Of a DNA stretch of 64,000 nt, positions 1-10,636 are shown in pieces; within the stretch, counting starts at the first letter, position 1, and each line of letters opens with the position of its first letter. The stretch covers positions 45,772,080 through 45,836,079 of the forward strand of contig CM075773.1 of the NCBI GenBank assembly GCA_037974665.1. The letters are read 5' to 3'. The notes beneath the pieces were generated by a model. It searched no databases. It worked only from the letters and a program-made list of their open reading frames with translations, and was not told where the DNA came from. This stretch comes from Ehretia macrophylla (lineage: Eukaryota > Streptophyta > Magnoliopsida > Boraginales > Ehretiaceae). The position numbers and the translations under genes are program-made.

Positions 1-852
1 GGGTATAGTAGTTAAGGTTATTCTCAAACACATGCGAATTAGTCATTCTCATGTATTTAGTTTGGAATGGCTATTCCCATATATGTGGGAATGACATTGC
101 CAAGTTCTTTCCCTCATACCAAACATGAGAATTAAAATAGAATTGGAAATGTCATTCCATTCCTAACTCATTCTCACGTACCAATTACTACTTTAATGTT
201 CTCCTCTTTCAAGATATTATAACAGTATATACGATGCACCACCAATGGATTCCCCTAAACTCAGCTTTTGAAATGCCAAGCAGTTCATTAATGTATAGAG
301 CAGGCACATACAACAGTATATACGATGCACCAAACGAATTGAGAATCTCTAAATACTGGAAAAGACAGTCATTGTATCAATGAGTTACAAAGCAGGGACA
401 AAACATATACAACCTTAAAATGGGGCATCATAACTGTGATTTTTTTTTGAAAATTCAGTATGAATATATCGTCTTATTAATCATATCAATGCAACACTGG
501 TACTTAGCTTGCTCACCCAGAATCAGCAAAAATCAAATTCAAATAAGAATATGGTCCCATTAATTACTTAGCTAATTCTCTAAGAAGAACAGGTATCAAA
601 ATACACATCCTATATACGAAAAGGCCGAAAATTGAAAATATATAGTATATATATTTCACAAAATTAACATAAAATTGAATAATACTTCTTCTAGCTATTA
701 CAAATAATCAGAGTTATTACAGATATGATTTTTACGAATTGCGATAACTTCAAATGTGAAGTATGCAGTTGAAAAGAAGAAGTTATTTGATTAAAATTTT
801 GAAAAAATTACAGGATCATTAGCAATGAGCTAGGAAGGCGTGTCGCCGACCT
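1..852. other. Noncoding, no gene seen
   Basis: No supported reading frame. The first ~190 bases repeat the words CATTCTC, GGAATG and their complements in inverted arrangement, which resembles the end of a small DNA-transposon MITE, but no target duplication could be set. A short phrase, ACAGTATATACGATGCACCA, occurs twice (near 225 and 310). Confidence 0.4.
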
Positions 853-1134
853 TGTTGGAAGGATCGTGCATATAGATACATTGGAGAACACAATACTATT
901 TTAATGTGGTCATACACTTACCTAGAGGATATTCTAACTCTAATCTAATCTAATAGGGTACACACACTTTGTGGTGTGTGACAACTAAACTCATACTAGA
1001 TAGCCCTATTTATAGACAATAATTGTTAATCCTTCTAGGAATAGGATTCCTATATTCTATAGTACTTTAACTTTAATTGGACTGCTAGTATCTTCAATAT
1101 TTGATTATGTTTTGGATTCAAGCCATATCCAACA
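853..1134 (-). repeat. 3' LTR of small element 1
   Basis: Homologous to 3442-3796 but about 73 bases shorter because of one internal deletion near 918. A purine tract (CCAAGGGAGAGA on the minus strand, about 1137-1150) lies just inside it. Contains the shared TATA-like CTATAAATAGGG on the minus strand. Confidence 0.8.
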
Positions 1135-1703
1135 AATCTCTCCCTTGGCGAGAAATCCAAGCTTCAAAATCCTTGATCAACATCTTCTGAGTCAACTTGG
1201 AAGCACATTCCTCCCTTTAGCTCAAAGCATTCAATCAAAATCTCTTCTTGTCTAATCAGAACTCAAGTTCACCAATTCCTTTATGGACTACAAATACTAA
1301 AACAAATCCTCCCTCAAGATCTCACGGCTTTCATCATCCAAGCTCAACAAAGTACACAACTCCTTGGCCTTGTTGAAATCTAAGTTCTTGGGTTTTGTTT
1401 TGTAGACATGTTTGACAAGATCTTTATTCATCAATACACAATTCAGAAAACTTAAAATAGGACCTCCATAATGCAATTTTTTTTTCCTTAAACATTTTTT
1501 TTTTGTCTTTTTTCGTTTTTTTTTTTTTTTGGTTGGTTGTGTTTTCTCTCCTAGCTTGCAACAACAAGTTCTTTCTTAGCCAAGTAACTCCATCACTTTC
1601 TTCAATAGTGGTGCTCATTAATTTTCTTCTAGTTGCAGCTGTCTATCTTCTTCGACGCTCTTGGGGATGCCATCTCCTTCATGGCGCAACAGCGATGACG
1701 CGC

Positions 1704-3180
1704 TGTTGGATTATATGCCCTAAATGCCAATTTTAGGACATACTAATTATATTATTTATTTAATGTGAGCAATTTATTTAAATATAATTAATGCGATTAA
1801 TTATTTAAATAAGAGTCCTTAGAATAATATTTATAGATTCTATCCTTAAGGATAAGGATATGAGTGACGGAATCTATATTCATAAATATATTCTAAAATA
1901 GTCATCGATCGTAGGATAAATTAATTGGGCGTTGATTCATCCAGAAAGATCGGATTGCAATCTACCATCCAAATAATATAGGATATTGATTTAGGCGATT
2001 AGTCTCATATCGTAAGGGTAGATGTATAAGTGCTTGTTGAGAACAAGTGACTGGACATGATCACTAGTACAACGAATTACATGGAATGGTCAATAATTCG
2101 TTGTACAGTATAATGGTGCAATTAGTCCTTAGACTTGAGACACCACAGTTATCTTGTGTTAGGGATAACGTGATTTGGTGGTGCAATAAAATTAGTCCTT
2201 ATTAAGGATTGGATAATGTACTCAGTGGTTACGATCTATTCCGGCATGGAGATAGGTGTGTGTAGATATGAAATCTGTCAATTAGGGATCCTATACGATC
2301 TATTAATCGAGTAACTAGAAATCCTTGGCCGAGGTAGAATAGTGGAAGTCGTTCCACATATTATTCATAAGTTACTGATTAAATAGATTTGGTCATATGA
2401 TTGAGTAATAGAGTTTGATGACCCTATCCATGACTCTGGCTCAATCAGAATGGTTCAGACAGAATGAATTAGTTGCATAATAATTACTAAGGGTTCGTAG
2501 AATTTAAACTTCATTATTAGTTGGGTAGTCGTGATATACTGCTAGGTATCACTCACGACTTGCGAGAATTAAATTAGAAGAGTTCTAATTAAATATTAAT
2601 TGGATTAATATTATTTCGCTGCCAATTAATTGTAAACCCGAGTAGTCACACACAAAAGAGATCAAAAAATTAATCAGCGAGAAAAGTAAATTAAATGTTA
2701 GAAGAGTCTAATATTTAATTGGAGTTAAGATTGATTAGATTGTAATATTAGTCCAATCATTTAATCAGTCCTAGTCCAGTAATTAGGACTGACCCAAAAG
2801 CTAGCCTTAATAGGTCTAGGGTTTCCTATAAATAGGAAACTATGACAGACAGAAAAGCTAGCACAAATCCAGTTTTTCATAGCAAATATATTTTCTCTAA
2901 AAACTCGTAGTAGGGGTTTTGCTGATTGATGGCTCGGATCTCGTGTAGATACTTTTGAAGGCTTCATAATTGGGGAGCTCTGATTCGATCAAATCCTACA
3001 ACAGATTCGTTATCATGGAAAGGTAATCCTGAAACTTTTTAATGCGTAATTAATAGTTGATTATTATGCATGTATGTACTCTATGTAAATGGCCATGAAC
3101 GTGATGCATCTGTATTAGTGATTTCTACTGCATTTATTCTGATTATAAAATTTTAAAAATACCATGCATGATTCCCAACA
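1704..3180 (+). mobile_element. Solo LTR (1,477 bp) nested in element 1
   Basis: Begins TGTTGGATTATATGCCC and ends TTCCCAACA, giving TGTTGG/CCAACA inverted termini. It is flanked by a perfect 5-bp duplication, CGCGC (1699-1703 and 3181-3185). Removing it rejoins sequence that is uninterrupted in the sister element at 4240-4310, so the empty site is present in the same window. A TATA-like CCTATAAATAGG near 2828 fits an LTR promoter on the plus strand. No internal coding domain exists, so this is best read as a solo LTR left by LTR-LTR recombination. Confidence 0.85.
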
Positions 3181-3185
3181 CGCGC

Positions 3186-3380
3186 AACCATCCCTTCTCT
3201 GTTGGCCATATTATCTTCTAAACTTGGAGTTGCTCCATTGCTCCGGCGCGGCATCAATCTGCTAAACGCGTCGTGGCAACAATCTTCAACAACGAGCACT
3301 ACACTATGTCTCGTCGCAAGCTTCTTGATTACTTCAACGTCCTCTTCTTTGTAGTCTTCTACTCCAGCAGTGGAATGCAC
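3186..3380 (-). pseudogene. Conserved peptide of small LTR element 1
   Basis: Short minus-strand frame just inside the 5' LTR. It contains the words DAFSRLMPRR and ANREGMVA, which recur in the sister element at 4140-4355 (DAFSRLMSRR, ASREGMVT). The nested solo LTR cuts the frame, and its former continuation lies on the far side at about 1600-1698. The position next to the primer site is where gag normally starts, so this may be a gag remnant, but no gag domain is recognised. Function unknown. Confidence 0.45.
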
Positions 3381-3441
3381 TTCTGTTGGAGATGATAATA
3401 ACCAACATATCTATATGCAGTCCCAAGCTCTGATACTACTT

Positions 3442-3796
3442 TGTTGGAAGGATTGTGCATATAGATACGTTGGGGAACACAACACTATTTTAATGTGATT
3501 CGGCATAGTCTATGTCCATGGAACATTATTTTTTATTACTCATAAAAACTACCGAAATAATGACTCAAATACACATACCTAGAGGTATATATACTCTAAC
3601 TCTAATCTAATCTAATATGGTAAACCCATCTTGTGGTGTGTGACAACTAATTTCACACTAGATAGCCCTATTTATAGATAATAATTGTTAATCCTTCTAG
3701 GAATAGGATTCTTATATTCTGTAGTATTTTAACTCTAATTGGACTTCTAAGGTCTTCAATATTTGATTATGCTTAGGATTGAAGCCATATCCAACA
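3442..3796 (-). repeat. 5' LTR of small element 1
   Basis: 355-bp LTR on the minus strand with TGTTGG/CCAACA termini and a TATA-like CTATAAATAGGG. It contains the 73-bp segment that the 3' LTR lacks. The adjoining primer site fixes its inner end. Confidence 0.8.
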
Positions 3797-3800
3797 AAAC

Positions 3801-3938
3801 CTAAGGCTAGAGATGTAATGCAATGATCAATCTATTTAGCTGATGAAAGCCACCGCCATAAATTGAAGATTCCAGGCCTTTGAAGAGATTGCATCACTGA
3901 CCTAAGTCTACTATAAATAGATGCTTGTTGTCATTTCA
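3801..3938 (+). repeat. Left arm of inverted repeat around element 2
   Basis: Strongly similar to the reverse complement of about 5301-5446; for example ATGTAATGCAATGATCAATC and TTTGAAGAGATTGCATCA occur in both. Includes a TATA-like CTATAAATAGATGC. The arms enclose small LTR element 2. Confidence 0.75.
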
Positions 3939-3944
3939 ACCACA

Positions 3945-5130
3945 TTAAAATAGTTTTGTGTTCCCCAACGTATCTATATGCACGTTTCTTCCAACAAAGT
4001 GCTATCAGAGCTTGGGATTGCATATAGATATATTGGTTATTATCGTCGCCAAGAGAAGGTGCATTCTGCTACTAGAGTAGAAGATTGCAAATAAGAGGAT
4101 CTTGAAGCAATCAAGAAGCTTGCGTCGAGGCATGGTGTAGTGCTCATAGTTGAAGATTATTGCCGCGACGCGTTTAGCAGATTGATGTCGCGCCGAAACA
4201 ATGGAATTCCTATAGCAACTCCAAGTTTAGAAGATAAGATGGCTAGCAGAGAAGGGATGGTTACGCGTCATCGCTGTTGCGCCATGAAGGAGATAGCGTC
4301 CCCAAGAGCGCCGAAGAAGACAGACATATGCGGTTGTCTAGAAGAGAATCAATAAGTACCACAATTGAAGAAGAAATCAGAAATTATTGGCCAAAAAAAG
4401 AGCTTGATGTTGCAAGCTAGGAGAGAGAACACAACCAAAATAATAAAAAAATAAAAAACCAAAAAGGACAAAAAAATAATAATAAAAAAACAAAAAACAA
4501 AAAAATGGAGGAAAAAAAAATTGAAGATCTACTGCAATATCAGTTTTGAGGGAGGATATGAGATTTGCTATGATTTGGCTAGATGCAACTAGAAGTTTTT
4601 GATCTAGTTCTTTGCACCTCAAGGGAAGATGTCTATTTATATTGACCAATGTTTGACCGCATTGACTAAGCATTGAACAACGCTTGATCAAGTTAACTAA
4701 GAGTTCTCTAAAGTTTTTTGATGTTCTGAATCCAAACTAAGGTAGGATTTGAATTTGATGTTCCATAAGCATTGTTGGATTGCTGAATTCAGAAGGTGTT
4801 GATCAAGGATTTTGAAGCTTGGATTTCTCGCCAAGGGAAGAATTTATTGGATATGGCTCGAATCCTAAGCAGAATCAGATATTGAAAATACTAGAAGTTC
4901 AATTAGAGTTAAAGTACTACATAATATAGGAATCCTATGCCTAGAAGAATTAGCAATTATTATCTATAAATAGGGCTATCTGGGTTGAATTTATTGGTCA
5001 CACAGTACCACAAGGTGAGTGTATCATATTAAATTAGTTTAGAGTTAGAGTATATATACCTTTAGGTAGGTGTATCAGAGTCATTATTGTAGTACTTTTT
5101 ATGAGTAATTTTTTTTCATTTATTATTTGT
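3945..5130 (+). mobile_element. Small non-autonomous copia-like LTR element 2
   Basis: Plus-strand sister of element 1. Only the last ~50 bases of the 5' LTR are alignable (ends CTTCCAACA at 3996), followed by a primer site GTGCTATCAGAGCTTGGG. The interior is about 850 bp; a purine tract (CCAAGGGAAGA, near 4831) precedes a 3' LTR beginning at about 4845 and becoming unalignable near 5130. The interior matches element 1 closely, including a peptide of the same kind. No enzymatic domains. Confidence 0.75.
4140..4355 (+). pseudogene. Conserved peptide of small LTR element 2
   Basis: A 71-codon frame just downstream of the primer site. It shares DAFSRLM, PSLEDKMASREGMVT and a following basic stretch with the minus-strand peptide of element 1 at 3186-3380. 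Conservation between two copies of a non-autonomous element suggests it was translated in the ancestral element, probably as the start of gag, but no zinc knuckle or capsid motif is recognised. Confidence 0.45.
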
Positions 5131-5300
5131 TGAAATTCTTCCATTGATTAGTAGTAGAGGTAGTTACAATAGTTATTGGAGCACCATATCTCCAATATTG
5201 ATTTTGAGATTATAACTTTATTGTAGTAGCTCATGACCCCTAATTTAGGAGCACTAGTAGGCTTCTTGTTGGAGCTATGTTTTTAGCTCAACTTACAAAA

Positions 5301-5446
5301 TGACTACAAGCATCTATTTACAATAGCCTTAGGTCGGTGATGCAATCTCTTCAAAGGCCTAGAATCTATGATTTTATAGTGGTGGCTTTCATCAACTAAA
5401 TAGATTGATCATTGCATTACATCTCTAGAGCCTAGGTTTTCGCATA
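5301..5446 (-). repeat. Right arm of inverted repeat around element 2
   Basis: Reverse-complement match to 3801-3938. Its outer end (near 5446) reads CATCTCTAGAGCCTAGG, the counterpart of CCTAAGGCTAGAGATG on the left. Confidence 0.7.
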
Positions 5447-5769
5447 TAGATATAGAAACCTGCCCTGACGATCTTCATGTTGGTTTGCATCGGTAGACTC
5501 TTGACTAGTTTAAGATTATGGCCCCACCTATAGTTTAATTCAATAGTTTAGTCATTAATACTAATAATTGGTAATAATAAAAGTATATATTAAATTCCGT
5601 AATTTATAAAAATACCTCTCCTTCAGCCTCACTTCTCCCGAAACCCAAAAAGTCATCACCACCAACCAACCACCCAAAACCATCGGCATTTAATTGTTGG
5701 TGATTCTATAACTCAAAATTTTTAAAAATCTTTTGTTAAGAATTGTAAGCATATATTTGCTAGGCATGA
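5447..5769. other. Noncoding, nothing recognised
   Basis: AT-rich sequence between the inverted repeat and a LINE fragment. No frame, repeat or regulatory site could be supported. Confidence 0.4.
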
Positions 5770-6000
5770 GAAGTACAAAATGGTGCATGTCTATCGTAAG
5801 GCGAATGCATGTGCTGATTGGCTAGCCAACTATGGGCTTCGACAAACTCTTGGCTCTCACAATATTGATGATCTCCTGCAGTAACTTAACGTGCTCTTAG
5901 AGAAAGATAGAAGGGGTGTTTCCTCACTCAGACTTATTCCGCCATAGCTGATTTTAGCCTCTATTACATCAAAAAAAAACAAAAAAAACAAAAAAAACAA
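5770..6000 (+). pseudogene. LINE 3' fragment: RNase H-like C-terminus
   Basis: From 5780 the plus strand reads a short peptide ending at TAA 5882-5884 that contains VYRKANACADWLANYG. This is the characteristic last motif of the RNase H-like (RVT_3) domain carried by plant LINEs: a basic residue, N, A, then A-D-W-L-A. An A-rich tail of the form (CAAAAAAA)n follows at about 5970-6000, as expected for a non-LTR element end. Everything upstream (endonuclease, reverse transcriptase) is missing, so this is a severely 5'-truncated copy. Confidence 0.75.
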
Positions 6001-6588
6001 GATGATGCCGGATTGGTTGTTTCTCACTTCCAATTTCCAATGGTCAACGTTTTTCTTAGAAGTGGATTTATGGCAGTGTAAATCTGTTAGTATCGTGAGT
6101 TTAAAAAATAATTAAAATTAATTACTTTGGATAATAAATTTAAGATTCAAGACAATTATTTTTAAAATTATATTACTTGTCTTATTTACAAGCACATATT
6201 TTAAGTTTGAGACATGATAGAATGATATTTAGAGCCACTAGGTTTTGAGTAACTTGTCTTCACAAGTATGTTAGTTTTCATTGTCCATCTACATTAATGT
6301 GAGACATAATAGTTTCATTGTCCATCTACATTATAATATGAGACATAATAGAAGAGTAATTTATAACATAGTGTTGTGGGTCTATGAAATAGCTTTTATT
6401 AACCGTTTTAAACTTATAGATTTATGATCTTATACAATTAATTTTAAGCTTATGAGACTAGAGATTTTGAACCTAAAACATAATACCGTGTACCAGCAAA
6501 CCATGTTTGCAAGTGTCTCTCTTGTAGGAGTAGAATGGAGCACACATGTAAAAACTTTCAATTCGAGGCTAGCCAAAATCATAATACT
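6001..6588. other. Noncoding with a short direct repeat
   Basis: No gene. A ~37-bp unit beginning TTTCATTGTCCATCTACATT and ending GAGACATAATAG occurs twice in tandem (about 6276-6350). Confidence 0.5.
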
Positions 6589-7025
6589 GTTTGGATTGCA
6601 AAAGGGAAAGTAAAGGCAAGTATAATAGAGGAATAAATAATAAGAAGAATAAAAGAAAATAATTTTTTTCATTTAGATTGCAAAAAAAATATAACAAGGG
6701 AAAGAAAGGGAAATGATTTTATGATTATTTATTTGAATTGAAAAAGGAAAAGGAAAAGAATTGATCATTTTAAATGAAAATTTACTTTAAACACCTTTTT
6801 CTTATTCATTGTGATGTTAAGGATATAATTAAAATTATATAAAAGTATTAAAGACAATTAAAATATTTCACTCGTTACATTTGCCTTGCCATCCATAAAA
6901 GCCCAAATTGAGATAAGGTTTTTCGGTTTCTCCATAACTTTTTCCCCCTTTCAAAAGTTAACCAACCAAGTGGACCGATTCCTTAACCTCTCCATTTCGT
7001 GTCCTTTAAAAACTGCAATCCAAAC
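6589..7025. mobile_element. Putative MITE with 12-bp terminal inverted repeats
   Basis: Perfect inverted ends GTTTGGATTGCA (6589-6600) and TGCAATCCAAAC (7014-7025) bound about 437 bp of purine-rich, noncoding DNA. The size and the GTTTGGATT terminus resemble plant MITEs. No clear target duplication was found, so the superfamily is not assigned. Confidence 0.5.
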
Positions 7026-7039
7026 ATATGTAAACAAAG

Positions 7040-7358
7040 GGTTAAGTAGAATGGTGGAATAACAATTATTATAGTCATTCTAAGTTTGAATCGGCGAATC
7101 TCGCTAAGGCAACATTTTGTGCATGTGTTTACCATATTTGACACGAAAGAAATGGCAGAGTTCATGGGTCAGGATCTAATAAAATCTTGTTGAGTTAGGG
7201 ACAAAATTTATTTACAAAGTAAACATGTGAATAGTTTTGAAAATAGATCTTTATGCACTATGTGACATATTACGGATAGGTTGATGTAAAGACAATCAAA
7301 AAGATGTATATGTTTCTGATAGTTGAATGAAACGGTTACTTGTTGAGCAAAAAAAAAA
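7040..7358 (+). pseudogene. LINE 3' end (zf-RVT tail)
   Basis: One frame reads LAKATFCACVYHI, a stop, then HERNGRVHG. This matches the 'vy-x-iW-x-ERN-x-R' end of the zinc-binding region that follows plant LINE reverse transcriptases. The end GGTTACTTGTTGAGCAAAAAA is shared with the LINE ends at 22171-22294 and (minus strand) 12732-13100. Truncated and stop-containing. Confidence 0.7.
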
Positions 7359-7745
7359 TTGAACCGACTTTAACCTTCATTGTACTAAAAAAAAATGATG
7401 AATTACAAAATGGGAAAATCACCAAAATCGTTTCCTTTCCTCTTAGCATGAGGCTCAACTTTTCTAAAGACGGGAATTGAATACAGAACGGGTTATGCTA
7501 AGAAACTTACATGAAAAAACAGCTCACTTTTTTGTTCTTCAGTTGACTACGATGGATAAAGTTTTCATACATCTTTGTTGTTCATTGATCGGGCACATAA
7601 TTATTTTTAACGACTAACGCAACTAAGTCCCATTGCTGCTCAACATACCCTGCAATTCACTTTTACTGGTACGTTGTAGTCTATTAACAATGACTCTATA
7701 TAGATAATAGAACTTCAAAAAGAAAATAGATAACGAGACAAGTAT
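7359..7745. other. Duplicated noncoding flank
   Basis: No gene. From about 7640 the sequence matches 25520-25640 (shared words CCTGCAATTCACTTTTACT and GATAACGAGACAAGTATTTG), part of a set of duplicated blocks also seen near 24100-24440. Confidence 0.55.
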
Positions 7746-8109
7746 TTGTTTAAAGATTAAATTGCTTCAGACCTCCTATAGTTTGTCAAAAGTACGTAGG
7801 ACCCTCCAGTGGTGTCAAAACCCTCTTCAGGCCCCCTTATGGTTTGAAAAATATAGCACTACAACCCCCTTCGTCAAAACAATCGTTATTTTTATGGAAA
7901 GTGCATTGCACGTTCGTCAAGCGCAATTGTTCATGTTTTTGGGTTTAAATTATTATTTGTTTAGACAAAAATACCCTTATATATATATTTTTTATTTTTT
8001 ATTTTTTATTTTTTATTTTTGCTTTTTTTTTATTTTTTCTTTCCATGCATTCTTTTCACCAAAGGAAAAGATTAAAGAAAATAAAATTTTAAAAAAAAGA
8101 AAAAATAGT

Positions 8110-8305
8110 CATCTTCTCCACCCACCCTCCCCCACACACCACCCCTCCCTTCCCCTCCCCTCTCCTAGCGGAATCCACCCCCAGCCCCTAGCCCTGTCGA
8201 ACCCCACACCTCAACCCCCAGCCCTGTCGGATCCCCATCCTACCCCCTAACCTCGTCAGACTCCCCCCACCCCCTCCCCTCGCCACCCTCACCACCAAAC
8301 CCCAT
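8110..8305. repeat. C-rich island with imperfect ~30-bp repeats
   Basis: About 190 bases dominated by C runs, with a loose repeat containing CCCTGTCG or CCTCGTCA followed by CCCC. It stands out from the AT-rich surroundings. The minus strand is G-rich and could form G-quadruplexes. Open frames on both strands are low-complexity and are not considered coding. Confidence 0.7.
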
Positions 8306-8310
8306 AAAAT

Positions 8311-8313
8311 GTA

Positions 8314-8346
<33 letters not shown>

Positions 8347-8436
8347 ATATTTATATTTATATGTATTATTTATACATATTTGTTTCTTTTTTTTTTTTTT
8401 GGTTTGGTGTGTATATATATCTATATACATATATGT
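8311..8436. repeat. TA/TTTA microsatellite tract
   Basis: (TA)n and (TTTATA)n sequence with a T run, interrupted at about 8437 by an unrelated insertion and resuming as (AT)n at about 10167. Confidence 0.75.
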
Positions 8437-10160
8437 TAGTGGCAAATAATCTTAAGAGGGAGGTGAATTAAGATATAGCAAAATATTGCTATTTAAAAAT
8501 TTACTACAACCTACAAAAATCTCTTTGAGACAATTTATCAAACACCTTCTGTGAATAGCTAGATAAGAGATATTATGATAAATAAAATCATACCCAATAG
8601 GAAGATAAATACTCTAAGAAATATATATGACAACGTTATAATGTAAATAGAGTAAGGAAAGATAAATCAAACTTGATATTTTCAAGTGGTTCGAACTCCC
8701 AAAAGTCTAGTCCACCACTTAAGGTCTTCTTCCTCTTAAAATTTCCTAAACTCCACTAAATTAGTGCTTCTTTAAATGTTGGTGAAGCGCAAACCAACTT
8801 ACAACAATTCATTTCTTGAGTCCAAAAGAGAAAATACAAGTTTTTTGAAATATAGGTAAAGCTCCAACCTACTATCACTCTTCCTTTGAGTCCACAAAGG
8901 ATTTTTCCATACTTTTCTCTTTACAAGGATTCTCTCAATCCTAATTTAGAGCCCAAGAGTGTATACAATATAAAGATTTGAGTATTTGAATGATAGTACA
9001 ATGAAGAACAATCAAAACTCCTCAATGAGTAAATAATACAATTGAAATCTTTGAGTGCTCAATAGATTTGCAAGTTATAGCTCAAACTTGGTGTATATTG
9101 ATTGAAATATATGAAATTTGTAGCTTAGAATCAATATATGATGTTTTGGAGTTGTTGGAATAGTTGTTTGATGAAATATGTTGAATTGGTCTTTATAGAA
9201 AACATTGCAACAGACAAATAACGACTAGTTTTTCAAACTGCTGCAAATCCGGTAGAGTCACTCATCCGGATGACTCGTCCGAATTTATTTACCACTGATC
9301 CGGTTGAGTGGATCCGGTCGAGTGAACAATATCCGATCAAGTGAATAGTGTCAAATAGTGCTATTTTTCAGCTTTGCGAAATTGAGCTCAAAATTCAATT
9401 TTTCGAAGGGAAAATATTTAGGTACTTCAAAAATACTTCTTCTAAAGTGTTTCTAACCTTTTTGATACTTCAAAATATTTTCTAAACTCTTGTGGAAAGA
9501 TTAAAACCAATTTTTATAATCAAGAGTTTAAAACATATTTTTCAGCCGAAAATTCAATCTTTTGAAAATAAATCATTTGGACCTTTTAAGAGCAATTTTT
9601 CAAAAGATGTTCCAACCCAATTAACCTTTTGAAATATTTTCAAAACTTTTGATGAAAGATTTAATGACATTTATGAAAGTTTACCAAGAGTTTGAACCAT
9701 AAAAATGTATACCTAAGGCAAACGATATTTTGAAGCCACTACCCCTTATAACGCTACGTCTCCATCCTTATAACACCACTTCATCTTCATGTCTTGAAGT
9801 CTTGATTCTTGAAATATAATCTTCATTTCTTCAACTCTTCAAGACTTCATTTCTTCATACTTGTGGTGATCTTGATTATGTATTCTTCAATAGCATACAT
9901 AAGTTTGCATCTTTTCTATCTTGCATTCTTTAATCAAAACCAAGCATCCATAATATATTTTGGCTTACAAAATCATTAATACAATATAATACACACAAGG
10001 CAAAATATTAAAGAACAGTTGGGCTTACAATGAGATATACATTTAATACACATACGCCAACAAATGTGTACTTAAGCGTGTAAATACATTAGCACAAACA
10101 CACTTACAAATCCTATTATACTTGATTTGTTATCATCAAAATCATATCTTTTGGCACAAG
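8437..10160 (-). mobile_element. Probable solo LTR inside the MULE
   Basis: About 1.7 kb of unique sequence interrupts a TA-rich tract. On the minus strand the right end reads TTTTGATGATAACAAATCAAG and the left end reads AATTCACCTCCCTCTTAAG. Both phrases are typical of the start and end of long LTRs of SIRE/Maximus-like copia elements (recall, not searched). No primer site, coding domain or clean target duplication was found, so the exact edges and identity are uncertain. Confidence 0.45.
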
Positions 10161-10162
10161 GC

Positions 10163-10166
<4 letters not shown>

Positions 10167-10251
<85 letters not shown>

Positions 10252-10252
10252 A
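10167..10252. repeat. (AT)n(GT)n microsatellite
   Basis: Long (TA)n run followed by about 14 TG repeats. The apparent reading frame of repeated Ile-Tyr and Cys-Val is an artefact. Confidence 0.9.
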
Positions 10253-10636
10253 TTTTATATTATATATTATCTTTCTCTTTTTTTTTTTTTTTTCTAGTAT
10301 GGTGTATGTAGATAAATTTTTTTGGGGTCAAATATATATATAAACAAAATGAAAAAGTAGAAAAGAGAGAAAAAAGTGAAGGTAAACGGAAAGAGTAAAA
10401 GTAAATATATCATTAAGGGCAATACGGTCATTTCAAACATTATGTTAGTAAATATGACAGAAACATAACTTTAAGGTGCGTATACAATGTGGTATAGACC
10501 ACAGGGGAGGGGGGGTCTAGAAAGGGTTTTGACATCAAAGGGAGGTTCTACACACTTTCAACAAACCATAAGGGTGTTTGGAGAAATTTACTAATTGTCT
10601 AAATCAAATCTATCATGCTAAAACTCTTTGCACCTT

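Larger units (their letters stand above)
853..3796 (-). mobile_element. Small non-autonomous copia-like LTR element 1
   Basis: On the minus strand this reads 5' LTR (3442-3796), primer site, a short interior, a purine tract, then 3' LTR (853-1134). LTR ends are TGTTGGATATGG and CTTCCAACA. The primer site next to the 5' LTR (about 3420-3440) reads TAGTATCAGAGCTTGGG on the minus strand, close to the initiator tRNA-Met site. The interior is only about 0.8 kb once the nested solo LTR is removed, and no protease, reverse transcriptase or integrase is seen, so it must be mobilised in trans. No convincing target duplication is visible at its outer ends. Confidence 0.8.
7755..10594. mobile_element. 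MULE-type DNA transposon, non-autonomous (2,840 bp)
   Basis: The two ends are long imperfect inverted repeats: left TTAAATTGCTTCAGACCTCC, right (complement) TTAGTAAATTTCTCCAAACA. Both continue with shared phrases such as TATGGTTTG and GTCAAAACCCT over more than 100 bp. The flanks carry a 9-bp duplication with one mismatch, TTGTTTAAA (7746-7754) and TTGTCTAAA (10595-10603), the size typical of Mutator-like elements. The unoccupied site is visible at about 25635-25665 (CAAGTATTTGTTTAAATCAA). No transposase is seen; the interior is microsatellite, a C-rich island and a probable nested LTR. Confidence 0.82.

Noticed and set aside
1424..1736. Overlapping frames on both strands with poly-Phe or poly-Lys
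   Set aside because: They come from T runs in the interior of small LTR element 1.
8188..8445. Open frames over the C-rich island and TA microsatellites (also 7762-8250 and 10122-10343)
   Set aside because: Translations are simple repeats (Tyr-Ile, Cys-Val, Pro/Gly-rich) created by low-complexity DNA.
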